From positions 3,038,001 through 3,102,000 of the forward strand of contig NZ_CP033325.1 of assembly GCF_003710105.1 (NCBI RefSeq): a DNA stretch of 64,000 bases, written 5' to 3'. The notes under the pieces are model-generated. The model had not been told where the DNA came from and made no database searches. It saw only the letters and a program-made list of their open reading frames with translations. Both the position numbers and the translations under genes were made by a program. This document shows, piece by piece, positions 53,899-62,147 of this stretch (positions are counted from its first letter, which is position 1; every line of letters begins with the position of its first letter). The DNA comes from Georgenia faecalis. GTDB taxonomy: Bacteria; Actinomycetota; Actinomycetes; Actinomycetales; Actinomycetaceae.

Positions 53899-53922
53899 GA
53901 CCGGCCCGGCGCGCTCATGACC
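53885..53922. repeat. 20-bp tandem duplication at the metallopeptidase/CDF junction
   Basis: CCCGGCGCGCTCATGACC occurs at 53885-53902 and 53905-53922. Each copy carries an ATGA (minus strand). The metallopeptidase stop sits in one copy and the CDF start in the other. From the first ATG (53918) a seven-codon ORF, MSAPGRS, ends on the TGA overlapping the CDF ATG. Confidence 0.85.
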
Positions 53923-54274
53923 AGCCGAGCTCGTGGAGCCGGTCGTCGTCGATGCCGAAGTGGTGGGCGATCTCGTGGACGACGGTGACGGCAACCTCCT
54001 CGGCGACCTCCTCGGCGTCCTCGCACATCCGCAGCGTGGGGCCGCGGAAGATGGTGATCCGGTCGGGCAGGGAGCCGGCCGCCCACCAGGAGTCGCGCTC
54101 GGTGAGCGGGGTCCCCTCGTACAGCCCGAGCAGGTCCGGGTCCTCGGCGTCGGCGGGGGGCTCGTCCTCGACGAGGACGACGACGTTGTCCATCTGCGCC
54201 GTGAGCTCGGGAGGGACGAGGTCGAGGCCGTCGCTGACGGCCTCCTCGAACTCCTCGCGGGTCATCTCCACCAT
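53915..54274 (-). CDS. Zincin-like metallopeptidase family protein
   Basis: 119 residues, ATG at 54274 with GGGGAGGA upstream (MVEMTREEFEEAVSDGLDLVPPEL). Active-site motif VTVVHEIAHHFGIDD (HExxHxxG then Asp) near the C-terminus, matching the PF06262-type zincin family. Cytoplasmic, no signal peptide. Substrate unknown. The same family occurs next to tRNA clusters in many actinobacteria; here tRNA-Glu starts 184 bp upstream on the other strand. Confidence 0.92.
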   Translation of the reverse strand: MVEMTREEFEEAVSDGLDLVPPELTAQMDNVVVLVEDEPPADAEDPDLLGLYEGTPLTERDSWWAAGSLPDRITIFRGPTLRMCEDAEEVAEEVAVTVVHEIAHHFGIDDDRLHELGWS

Positions 54275-54457
54275 GGCGTCATCCTCCCCCAGCCGCGCCC
54301 GATCCCCCACCCCCTGGCACATCCGGCCCGCCGGGCCCGGTCCGCGGGCGTGTGGCGGGGGTCACCATCCACCGTTTTGCTCCTGGCTCCGACTTCCCCG
54401 TATGCTGACCGAGGTCTTGGGGCGCTCCGGCGTCACGGGCGTCCAACGCAAGAACGG

Positions 54458-54530
54458 GCCCCCATCGTCTAGCGGCCTAGGACCCCGCCCTTTCACGGCG
54501 GTAGCACGGGTTCGAATCCCGTTGGGGGTA
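54458..54530 (+). tRNA. tRNA-Glu (anticodon TTC)
   Basis: 73 nt: acceptor GCCCCCA/TGGGGGT, anticodon stem CCGCC/GGCGG with loop CTTTCAC, T arm ACGGG-TTCGAAT-CCCGT. No encoded CCA. First of three tRNAs. Confidence 0.97.
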
Positions 54531-54564
54531 CGATCAGCACGACCAGCAAGAAGCCTCACCACGA

Positions 54565-54638
54565 GGCCCCGTAGCGCAGTTGGTTAGCGCGCCGCCCTGT
54601 CACGGCGGAGGTCGCGGGTTCAAGTCCCGTCGGGGTCG
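54565..54638 (+). tRNA. tRNA-Asp (anticodon GTC)
   Basis: 74 nt: acceptor GGCCCCG/CGGGGTC, D arm with AGCGCAGTTGGTTAGCGC, anticodon stem CCGCC/GGCGG with loop CTGTCAC, T loop TTCAAGT. No encoded CCA. Confidence 0.97.
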
Positions 54639-54645
54639 CGACAAG

Positions 54646-54675
54646 AGAAGGCCCGGTCATCAGACCGGGCCTTCT
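54646..54675 (+). terminator. Terminator after tRNA-Glu/Asp
   Basis: AGAAGGCCCGGTC (54646-54658), ATCA loop, GACCGGGCCTTCT (54663-54675): perfect 13-bp stem, 7 bp past tRNA-Asp. Confidence 0.85.
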
Positions 54676-54682
54676 GTCACAA

Positions 54683-54755
54683 GGCTCTGTAGCTCAGTTG
54701 GTAGAGCGTTCGACTGAAAATCGAAAGGTCGCCGGATCGACGCCGGCCGGAGCCA
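54683..54755 (+). tRNA. tRNA-Phe (anticodon GAA), non-canonical T loop
   Basis: 73 nt: acceptor GGCTCTG/CGGAGCC (one U-G), anticodon stem TTCGA/TCGAA with loop CTGAAAA, T stem GCCGG/CCGGC. The T loop reads ATCGACG, so the normally invariant T54 is A. Lies between two terminators, so it needs its own promoter or read-through. Confidence 0.93.
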
Positions 54756-54762
54756 CACATGT

Positions 54763-54796
54763 GCGAAGCCCCACCGGGTGACCGGTGGGGCTTCGC
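54763..54796. terminator. Terminator after tRNA-Phe
   Basis: GCGAAGCCCCACCGG (54763-54777), GTGA loop, CCGGTGGGGCTTCGC (54782-54796): perfect 15-bp stem. It serves tRNA-Phe (+) and, from the other side, the rhamnose operon ending at 54873. Confidence 0.88.
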
Positions 54797-54872
54797 TCGT
54801 TCTCCGGCGTTTCTGCACGATCACGACAGGGTGGGTCAAGCGGCGGCCGGAGAAGCGCGGCCCCGGCGTTGC

Positions 54873-56348
54873 TCAGCCGAAGACCCGCGCCTCCGCCTCG
54901 GCCCAGCGCGCCCTGCTCCCCGAGGGCGCGTAGTGCTCCAGCGCCGTCGACGCGGCCACCACCTGGCGCAGGCTCGCCAGGGGGCCGTCGAGCGCTCCGA
55001 GCGTGCGCGCCTGGACGAGCAGGTTGCCCAGTGCCGCGCCCTCGACCGGGCCGGCGACCACCGGCAGGCCGGTGGCGTCCGCGGTGAGCTGGCACAGCAG
55101 CCGGTTGCGCACCCCGCCCCCGACGAGGTGGATCACGCCCACCTCGTGCCCGGCGAGCTGCGCCGCCTGCCGCACGGCCCGGCGGTAGGCCAGGGCGAGG
55201 GAGTCGAGGACGCACCGGGTAAGGGCCGCCGGCCCCCGCGGCACCGGCTGGCCGGTGCGCGCCGCGAGCGCCGCGACCCGCCCGGGCATGTCCCCCGGGG
55301 GCAGGAGCGACGGGTCGTCGACGTCGACGACGCACGCCAGGGCCGGCTCCCCGGCCGCCGCGGCGATGAGCGCGGCGAGGTCGACGTCGTGCCCCGCCTC
55401 CTCCCACCGGCGCACGCTCTCCTGGAGCACCCAGAGCCCCATGACGTTGCGCAGGTAGCGCACGGTGCCGTCGAGGCCGAGCTCGTTGGTGAAGTTCGCG
55501 GCCCGGCTCGCCTCGGTGAGGACCGGGGCGTCGAGCTCGAGCCCGACGAGCGACCACGTGCCGCAGGAGATGTAGGCGAAGTCGTCGGTCGAGGCGGGCA
55601 CCGCGACGACGGCGGAGGCGGTGTCGTGGGAGCCGACGGCGACCAGCCGGGCGCCGGCCCCGTCCGTCCCCTCCCGCACGGCGCCGACGACGGCGCCCGG
55701 CTCGACGACGTCGGGCAGGAGGCCGGCCACCCCCACCCCGAAGCCGGTCTCGAGCGCGGCGGCGACCTCCGGGCTCCAGCGCCGGGTGGCGACGTCGAGC
55801 AGGCCGGTCGTCGAGGCGTTGGTGACCTCGGCGACCTCCGCGCCGGTGAGCCAGTACCCGAGGAGGTCGGGGACGAGCAGCAGCCGGCGCGCCGCCGCGA
55901 GCTGGCCGGAGCCGGCCGCGGCGGCGAGCTGGAAGACGGTGTTGAAGGGCTGGACTTGCAGGCCCGTGCGGGCGTACAGGTCGGCGGCCGGGACGTGGGC
56001 GAACACCCGGGCCGGGGCGCCGGCGGTCCGCCCGTCGCGGTAGTGGACGGGGTTGCCGAGGAGCGCGCCGTCGGCGTCGAGCAGCCCGTAGTCCACCGCC
56101 CAGGAGTCGATCCCCACGGACGCGAGCGGACCGTGCTCCCGGGCGGCGGCGCGCAGGCCGGTGAGGACGCCGGCGTACAGCCCCAGGACGTCCCAGTGCA
56201 GCGTCACCGCACCCCGCCCGCGCACGGCGACCGGCCCGTTGGGGAAGCGGGCCGCCTCGTGGGTGAGGAGGCGCCCGCCCTCGAGCCGGCCGACGATGAC
56301 CCGGCCGCTGGACGCGCCGAGGTCGACGGCGGCGAAGGGGCCGCTCAT
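54873..56348 (-). CDS. rhaB: L-rhamnulokinase
   Basis: 491 residues, FGGY/ASKHA kinase fold. FAAVDLGASSGRVIVGRLEGG at the N-terminus is the rhamnulokinase phosphate-1 motif; SVGIDSWAVDYGLLD and SHDTASAVVAVP follow; VIHLVGGGVRNRLLCQLTADATG is the adenosine motif. It phosphorylates L-rhamnulose at O1. ATG overlaps the rhaEW stop (ATGA); last gene of the operon. Confidence 0.96.
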   Translation of the reverse strand: MSGPFAAVDLGASSGRVIVGRLEGGRLLTHEAARFPNGPVAVRGRGAVTLHWDVLGLYAGVLTGLRAAAREHGPLASVGIDSWAVDYGLLDADGALLGNPVHYRDGRTAGAPARVFAHVPAADLYARTGLQVQPFNTVFQLAAAAGSGQLAAARRLLLVPDLLGYWLTGAEVAEVTNASTTGLLDVATRRWSPEVAAALETGFGVGVAGLLPDVVEPGAVVGAVREGTDGAGARLVAVGSHDTASAVVAVPASTDDFAYISCGTWSLVGLELDAPVLTEASRAANFTNELGLDGTVRYLRNVMGLWVLQESVRRWEEAGHDVDLAALIAAAAGEPALACVVDVDDPSLLPPGDMPGRVAALAARTGQPVPRGPAALTRCVLDSLALAYRRAVRQAAQLAGHEVGVIHLVGGGVRNRLLCQLTADATGLPVVAGPVEGAALGNLLVQARTLGALDGPLASLRQVVAASTALEHYAPSGSRARWAEAEARVFG

Positions 56349-58399
56349 CGCAGGAACGCGGCGGCCACCCCGGAGTCGACCGGGACGTGCAGACCGGTGG
56401 TCTGCGGCAGGTCGGGGCCGGTGAGGGCGAAGACGGCGGCGGCGACGTGCTCGGGGAGGACCTCGCGCTTGAGGAGGGTCCGCCCGGCGTAGTACTGCCC
56501 CAGCTCGGACTCCGGGACGCCGTACACGGCCGCGCGCTGGGCGCCCCACCCCCCGGCGAAGATCCCCGAGCCGCGCACCACGCCGTCGGGGTTGATGCCG
56601 TTGACCCGGATGCCGTGCTCGCCGAGCTCGGCGGCCAGCAGGCGCACCTGGTGCGCCTGGTCCGCCTTCGTCGCGGAGTAGGCGACGTTGTTGGGCCCGG
56701 CGAAGACGGCGTTCTTCGAGGCGATGTAGACGATGTCCCCGCCCATCCGCTGGGCGATCATCGCGCGGGCGGCCTCGCGCGCCACGAGGAACGACCCGCG
56801 GGCCATGACGTCGTGCTGGAGGTCCCAGTCCGCCACCGACGTCTCCAGCAGCGGCTTGGAGATCGACAGCCCGGCGTTGTTGACGACGAGGTCGACGCCG
56901 CCGAAGGCCAGGGCCGCGGCGTCGACGAGGGCGGCGATCTCCTCCTCGCTGGTGACGTCCGCCCGGACGGCGACGGCGACGTCGGGGCCCCCGAGGCCCT
57001 CGGCGACGGCCTGCGCCCCCTCGAGGTTGACGTCGGCGACGACGACGCACGCCCCCTCCGCCGCGAGCCGCTCGGCGATCGCCTTGCCGATGCCCGAACC
57101 CGCCCCGGTGACGAGGGCGACGCGGGTGGCGAGCGCCTTGGGTCGCGGCATCCGGGCGAGCTTGGCCTCCTCCAGCGCCCAGTACTCGATCCGGAACTTC
57201 TCGCTCTCCTCGATGGGGGCGTAGGTCGAGAGGGCCTCGGCGCCCCGCATGACGTTGACGGCGTTGACGTAGAACTCCCCCGCCACCCGCGCCGTCTGCT
57301 TGTTCTTGCCGAAGGAGAACATCCCCACCCCCGGCACGAGGACGATGGCGGGGTCGGCGCCGCGCATGGGGGGCGTGGCCGGTCCGGCGTGGCGCTCGTA
57401 GTACGCGCGGTAGTCGGCGCGGTAGGCCTCGTGGAGCTCCCGCAGCCGCGCCTCGACCTCGTTGAGGGTGGCGTCGGCCGGCAGGTCGAGCACGAGGGGC
57501 TTGACCTTGGTGCGCAGGAAGTGGTCGGGGCACGACGTCCCGAGCGCGGCCAGCGGCGCGAGCTTCTCCCGGGCGAGGAAGTCCAGGACGACGTCGGAGT
57601 CGGTGAAGTGGCCGACCTGGGGGGCGTCGGTGGAGGCGAGCCCCCGGATCAGCGGCGCCAGGCGCGCGGCCCGCGCGCGCCGCTCCGGCTCCTCGAGCGC
57701 CTCGTGGCCGGGCCGGACCGGCCCGAAGGGGTGCTCGCCCTGCGCCGCGAGCCGCTCGGTGCGCTCGGCGATGAACCGCTCGGCCGTCCGGATGATCTCC
57801 AGGGAGCGGGCCTCGCACTCGGCGCTGGTGGCCCCCCACGCGGTGATGCCGTGCCCGCCCAGGACGCAGCCGATGGCGTCGGGGTGCGCGCGCGCGATCT
57901 CGGCGATGTCGAGGCCGAGCTGGAACCCGGGGCGCCGCCACGGCACCCACACCACCCGGTCCCCGAAGCACTCGGCGGTGAGGGCCTCACCGTCGGCCGC
58001 CGTCGCCAGCGCGATCCCCGAGTCCGGGTGCAGGTGGTCGACGTGCTCGGCGTCGACGAGGGCGTGCATGGCCGTGTCGATGCTCGGGGCCGCCCCGCCC
58101 TTGCCGTGCAGGCAGTAGTCGAACGCCGCGACCATCTCGTCCTCGCGCTCGACGCCGGGGTAGACGCCCACGAGCGCCCGCACGCGGTCCAGGCGCAGGA
58201 CCGCGAGTCCCGCCGCGGTCAACGTGCCGAGGTCCCCGCCGGAGCCCTTGACCCAGCAGAGCTCGACGTCCTGCCCGGTCACCGGGTCGAGGTCGGTGCC
58301 CTTGGCGGAGGTGTTGCCCCCGGCGTAGTTGGTGTTGCGCGGGTCCGCGCCGAGCCGGTTGGAGCGGGCGACGAGGTCGGCGACGTCGGGGTGTGCCAT
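56345..58399 (-). CDS. rhaEW: Bifunctional rhamnulose-1-phosphate aldolase / short-chain (lactaldehyde) dehydrogenase
   Basis: 684 residues. The N-terminal class II aldolase domain (about 1-420) has NYAGGNTSAKG, the zinc-binding HVDHLHPDS and a second His in LGGHGITAWG. The C-terminal SDR domain (about 425-684) has VTGAGSGIGKA, NNAGLSI and catalytic YSATK. It is the RhaEW (B. subtilis YuxG) architecture: cleavage to DHAP and L-lactaldehyde, then oxidation or reduction of lactaldehyde by the fused dehydrogenase. ATG at 58399; 49 bp after rhaI. Confidence 0.96.
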   Translation of the reverse strand: MAHPDVADLVARSNRLGADPRNTNYAGGNTSAKGTDLDPVTGQDVELCWVKGSGGDLGTLTAAGLAVLRLDRVRALVGVYPGVEREDEMVAAFDYCLHGKGGAAPSIDTAMHALVDAEHVDHLHPDSGIALATAADGEALTAECFGDRVVWVPWRRPGFQLGLDIAEIARAHPDAIGCVLGGHGITAWGATSAECEARSLEIIRTAERFIAERTERLAAQGEHPFGPVRPGHEALEEPERRARAARLAPLIRGLASTDAPQVGHFTDSDVVLDFLAREKLAPLAALGTSCPDHFLRTKVKPLVLDLPADATLNEVEARLRELHEAYRADYRAYYERHAGPATPPMRGADPAIVLVPGVGMFSFGKNKQTARVAGEFYVNAVNVMRGAEALSTYAPIEESEKFRIEYWALEEAKLARMPRPKALATRVALVTGAGSGIGKAIAERLAAEGACVVVADVNLEGAQAVAEGLGGPDVAVAVRADVTSEEEIAALVDAAALAFGGVDLVVNNAGLSISKPLLETSVADWDLQHDVMARGSFLVAREAARAMIAQRMGGDIVYIASKNAVFAGPNNVAYSATKADQAHQVRLLAAELGEHGIRVNGINPDGVVRGSGIFAGGWGAQRAAVYGVPESELGQYYAGRTLLKREVLPEHVAAAVFALTGPDLPQTTGLHVPVDSGVAAAFLR

Positions 58400-58448
58400 C
58401 GATGGTGCCTTTCGGTGGGGCTCGGGTCGGGCGGTGTCGGGCCGGCGG

Positions 58449-59624
58449 TCAGGCGCCCCAGCCGGCCTGGGCGCCCCCGACCCGTTCGGCGACGATGCGC
58501 TCGGCGTAGTCGGAGGCGGCGTAGGCGGCCATGGGGTCGGCGGGCAGGCCCTGCTCCTCGCGGAACTGCGCGAGGAGGGGGCGGACGTCGGTGTTGTAGG
58601 CGTCCATGAGGGCGGCGTTGGCGGCGAGGACGTCCCCGGCCAGCTGGGCGGCCCGCAACACCTCCCGGTCGACGAGCAGCGCCTTGGCGGTGGCCTCCTG
58701 GATGTTCATCACGGAGCGGATCTGCCCGGGGATCTTCGGCTCGACGTTGTGGTTCTGGTCGAGCATGAAGTTCACCCCGGAGTCCGGGGCGTGCGCCCCG
58801 GCCGCGACGATCTCGTTCATGATCCGGAAGAGCTGGAACGGGTCGGCGGCGCCCACCATGAGGTCGTCGTCGGCGTAGAAGCGGGAGTTGAAGTCGAACG
58901 CGCCCAGGCGCCCCACCCGGAGCAGCTGCGCGACGATGAACTCGATGTTCGTCCCGGGCGCGTGGTGGCCGGTGTCGAGGACCACCATGGCCTGCTCGCC
59001 GAGCGCCGTGACGTGGAGCAGGGCCGTGCCCCAGTCCGGGACGTCCATGGCGTAGGTGGCGGGCTCGAAGAACTTGTACTCGAGGAGGATCCGCTGGCCG
59101 GGGTCGAGTGCGGCGTAGATCTCGGCGAGCCCCTCGGTGAGCCGGTCCTGCCGGGCACGCAGGTCGTCCTGGCCCGGGTAGTTGAGCCCGTCGGCGAGCC
59201 AAATCTTCAGGTCTCGCGAGCCGGTCTCGCGCATGATCTCGATGCAGCGCAGGTGCGCCTCGACCGCCTTGCGGCGCACCGCCGCCTGCGGGTGGCACAG
59301 GGAGCCGAGCATGTAGTCGTCGTCCTGAAAGACGTTCGAGTTGATCGCCCCGATCGCCACGCCGAGGTCCGCGGCGTGGCGGCGCAGGTCGGCGTAGTCG
59401 TCCACCAGGTCCCAGGGGATGTGCAGCGACACCCGCGGCGCCACCCCGGTGTAGCGGTGCACCTGCGCGGCGTCGGCGATCTTCTCGTACGGGTCGCGGG
59501 GGACGCCCGGCTGGGCGAACACCTTGAACCGGGTGCCCGAGTTCCCGAACGCCCACGAGGGCAGCTCGATGGTGAACGTCCGCAGGGAGGCGAGCGTCTC
59601 CACGCTCGGTGCGGTCACCGTCAT
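58449..59624 (-). CDS. rhaI: L-rhamnose isomerase
   Basis: 391 residues from ATG at 59624, a TIM-barrel isomerase of the P. stutzeri/rhizobial RhaI type rather than E. coli RhaA. Probable metal ligands: Glu in ILLEYKFFEPA, Asp/His in VVLDTGHHAPGTN, and Asp residues in GAFDFNSRFYADDDLM. Converts L-rhamnose to L-rhamnulose. Start overlaps the rhaM stop (ATGA). Confidence 0.96.
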   Translation of the reverse strand: MTVTAPSVETLASLRTFTIELPSWAFGNSGTRFKVFAQPGVPRDPYEKIADAAQVHRYTGVAPRVSLHIPWDLVDDYADLRRHAADLGVAIGAINSNVFQDDDYMLGSLCHPQAAVRRKAVEAHLRCIEIMRETGSRDLKIWLADGLNYPGQDDLRARQDRLTEGLAEIYAALDPGQRILLEYKFFEPATYAMDVPDWGTALLHVTALGEQAMVVLDTGHHAPGTNIEFIVAQLLRVGRLGAFDFNSRFYADDDLMVGAADPFQLFRIMNEIVAAGAHAPDSGVNFMLDQNHNVEPKIPGQIRSVMNIQEATAKALLVDREVLRAAQLAGDVLAANAALMDAYNTDVRPLLAQFREEQGLPADPMAAYAASDYAERIVAERVGGAQAGWGA

Positions 59625-59965
59625 GTCAGGCCAGCTTTCTGTCGTTGGTCCTCGAGCTGGAAGATCGGCTCGAGGGGGACGAACTGCTCGTCGGGTCGCC
59701 GCTGGGCGTCGTCGAAGAAGTCGGCCATCTCCGCCTGCCAACGGGCGTTGACCGCGGTGGCGGCCATCGCCCGTTGGGCGGCGGTGAGGTCCTCGGCCTC
59801 GACGTAGGCGACGAGCAGCCCGTCCGGTGCGAGGAACAGGGAGTAGTTGCGCCACCCCGACTCGTGCAGGGCCTGGAGCATCTCGGGCCACACCGCGGCG
59901 TGGCGGGCCCGGTACTCCTCGCTGCGCTCAGGCCGGACGCGAGCGAGCAGGCAGTAGCGCGTCAC
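59621..59965 (-). CDS. rhaM: L-rhamnose mutarotase
   Basis: 114 residues, GTG start (VTRYCLLARVRPERSEEYRARHAAVWPEMLQALHESGWRNYSLF). His in RHAAVWPEM and Tyr/Trp residues match the RhaM active site, ferredoxin-like fold. It interconverts alpha and beta rhamnopyranose so that the isomerase receives its preferred anomer. Three bp after rhaS; overlaps rhaI. Confidence 0.95.
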   Translation of the reverse strand: MTRYCLLARVRPERSEEYRARHAAVWPEMLQALHESGWRNYSLFLAPDGLLVAYVEAEDLTAAQRAMAATAVNARWQAEMADFFDDAQRRPDEQFVPLEPIFQLEDQRQKAGLT

Positions 59966-59968
59966 GGG

Positions 59969-61063
59969 TCAGAAGTCGAAGTCGTCGATGTTCTCGGCGT
60001 TGAACCGGGTGGGCGGGCCGAGGACGATGACGCCGTCGGCGCCGACCGTGTACTCACCGAGCTCGCCGGCGGTGAAGGTGTCCCCCTCGGCGCCGGTGAT
60101 CATGTCCGAGGCGAGGGCGGCACCGGCGTAGGCGGCGAGCTCACCGAGCGCGCTCGGGTCCCACAGCGCGAACTCGGTGACCGTGCCGTCCTCGACGAAC
60201 TCCCGCATCTGGTTCGGGGTGCCGAGGCCGGTGAGCGCCACCTCGCCCTGGTAGTCCGAGCTCTGCAGGTAACGGGCCGCGGCGGCGATGCCCACCGTCG
60301 TGGGCGAGATGATCGCCTCGAGCTCGGGGTGGGCCTGGAGCAGGCCCTGGGTCTCGGCGAAGGACTTCTCGTCCTCGTCGTCGCCGTAGACCGTGGCGAC
60401 GAGCTCGATGCCGGCGTAGTCGGGGTTGCTCTCCAGCTCGGACTCGATGACGTCGATCCACGCGTTCTGGTTCGTCGCGTTCGCCGTCGCGGAGAGGATG
60501 GCGACCTGCCCGTCCCCGTCGATCTGCTCGGCCGCCATCTCGATGAGGGCGCGGCCGACCTCCTCGCCCTCCACCTGGCTGACGAAGAGGTCGCGGCACT
60601 CGGGGTCGACGTCGGAGTCGAAGGTGACGATGGCGGTGCCGGCGTCACTGGCCTGGGACAGCGCCGAGCACAGCGCGTTGGGGTCGTTGGCCGACAGGAG
60701 GATGGCGTCGACCGCCTGCTGCGAGAGGGTGTTGATGTAGCTCACCTGGGAGGACGCGGACGCGTCGGAGGGGCCGGTGTACTCGTACTCGCCGGCGAGC
60801 TCGGTGACGGCGCTCTCGGCGCCCTCGCTCGAGGCCTCGAAGTAGGGGTTGTTGACGGACTTGGGCAGCATGGAGATCGCCAGCCCCTCGGCGAACTCGG
60901 TGCCACCGCCGCCGGCAGCGGCGCTGGTCTCCTCGGCGCCCGTCTCTTCGGCGGGGGCCTCGGAGGTGGCGTCGTCCTGGGTGGTGCCGCTGCAGGCGCT
61001 CAGCGTGAGGGCCAGCCCGGCGGTGAGGGCGAAGTAGCGGGTGCGTCGGTGCATCCGGGACAT
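59969..61063 (-). CDS. rhaS: Rhamnose ABC transporter substrate-binding lipoprotein
   Basis: 364 residues. Signal peptide with lipobox LTLSAC (Cys near 24), an acidic Glu/Thr/Ala linker, then a periplasmic-binding type 1 fold (MLPKSVNNPYFEASSEGAESA, DAILLSANDPNALCSAL, ISPTTVGIAAAARYL, ALTGLGTPNQMREFVEDGTV), typical of RhaS. Captures L-rhamnose. Stop is 3 bp before rhaM; start one base after the upstream permease stop. Confidence 0.95.
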   Translation of the reverse strand: MSRMHRRTRYFALTAGLALTLSACSGTTQDDATSEAPAEETGAEETSAAAGGGGTEFAEGLAISMLPKSVNNPYFEASSEGAESAVTELAGEYEYTGPSDASASSQVSYINTLSQQAVDAILLSANDPNALCSALSQASDAGTAIVTFDSDVDPECRDLFVSQVEGEEVGRALIEMAAEQIDGDGQVAILSATANATNQNAWIDVIESELESNPDYAGIELVATVYGDDEDEKSFAETQGLLQAHPELEAIISPTTVGIAAAARYLQSSDYQGEVALTGLGTPNQMREFVEDGTVTEFALWDPSALGELAAYAGAALASDMITGAEGDTFTAGELGEYTVGADGVIVLGPPTRFNAENIDDFDF

Positions 61064-61064
61064 G

Positions 61065-62147
61065 TCAGTTCCTTTCGTTCGCCGCGGGCGCGGCGGGCTG
61101 GTGGGGGGCGGGGTCGGGCACGGGGTCGGCGGGTCGGCGGGGGCTGCGCATCCGGCGGATCCGGACGAGGACGTTGGGCAGGAGGACGGAGACGATGAGG
61201 AGCAGGCCGGTGACGACGGTGAGCGCCTCGGTGGAGACGCTGCCCAGCCGCAGGGCGTTCTGCAGGGACATGAGGAGCACGACGCCGGCGAGCACGCCGG
61301 GCAGGGAGCCCTTGCCGCCGAAGATGGAGACCCCGCCCAGGAGGACGGCGGCGACCACGGTGAGCTCGATCCCGAAGGCGTTGTCGCCGCGGGCGCTGGA
61401 GTAGCGCAGCGTCCAGAAGGCGCCTACGAGGCCGGCCATCGCCCCGGAGGCGACGAAGAGGAGGAACCGGGTCCGCCCGACGTTGATCCCCGAGTACGCC
61501 GCGGTGGTGACGTTGGCGCCGATGGCGTAGATCGACCGGCCCACCGGCGTCGCGTGGAGGACGACGGCGAAGACCACGGCGAGCAGGAGCAGGCCCGGCA
61601 GCACGTTGGGCATCCAGCCGGTGGCGCCGACGGTCCAGCCGGTGAACGAGCGCGGGAAGGTGGCCACCGCCCCCTCGCCCAGCAGGACGTAGGCCAGGCC
61701 GCGGTACAGGGCCAGGGTGCCGATGGTGACCGCGAGCGCGGGCAGGCCGAGGACGGCGACGAAGAACCCGTTGACGGCGCCGAGCACGGCCCCGAGGACG
61801 ACGGCGAGCACGAGGATCGTCTCCAGCGGCATGCCCGCCTCCCACATGACGCCGATGGCGCTGGAGGTGAGTCCGACCATGCTCGCCACCGACAGGTCGA
61901 TGTCGCCGGTGATGACGATGAGGGTCATCGGGAGGGCGAGCAGGAAGATCGGCGCGAGGTCGAGGACGAGGAAGCCGAAGTTGCGGGCGGTGCCGAAGTG
62001 CTCGACGCCGAGGGAGGCGGCGACGAGGAAGGCGAGCGTGACGGCGATGATCGCCGTGTCCCAGGTGAGCGCGCCCCGGCGGGTGCGGGGCCGGGCCGGC
62101 GCCAGCGGCGCGGTGTCCGCGACGCGGGTGGACGTGTCAGCCGACAT
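61065..62147 (-). CDS. Rhamnose ABC transporter permease (RhaP/RhaQ type, first of two by position next to rhaS)
   Basis: 360 residues, about ten TM helices of the BPD_transp_2 class (LIVITGDIDLSVASMVGLTSSAIGVMW is the usual conserved loop; GLPALAVTIGTLALYRGLAYVLL, GGVSIFGGKGSLPGVLAG). Pro-rich C-terminal tail. ATG at 62147 lies inside the preceding permease gene (11-bp overlap). The two permeases are homologous and form the heterodimeric channel; which is RhaP and which RhaQ cannot be told from order alone. Confidence 0.93.
   Translation of the reverse strand: MSADTSTRVADTAPLAPARPRTRRGALTWDTAIIAVTLAFLVAASLGVEHFGTARNFGFLVLDLAPIFLLALPMTLIVITGDIDLSVASMVGLTSSAIGVMWEAGMPLETILVLAVVLGAVLGAVNGFFVAVLGLPALAVTIGTLALYRGLAYVLLGEGAVATFPRSFTGWTVGATGWMPNVLPGLLLLAVVFAVVLHATPVGRSIYAIGANVTTAAYSGINVGRTRFLLFVASGAMAGLVGAFWTLRYSSARGDNAFGIELTVVAAVLLGGVSIFGGKGSLPGVLAGVVLLMSLQNALRLGSVSTEALTVVTGLLLIVSVLLPNVLVRIRRMRSPRRPADPVPDPAPHQPAAPAANERN

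Noticed and set aside
54694-55557. A minus-strand open frame running from rhaB through the tRNA-Phe terminator.
   Set aside because: It overlaps rhaB in another frame, crosses a tRNA gene and a terminator, and has an arginine/alanine-rich shadow composition.
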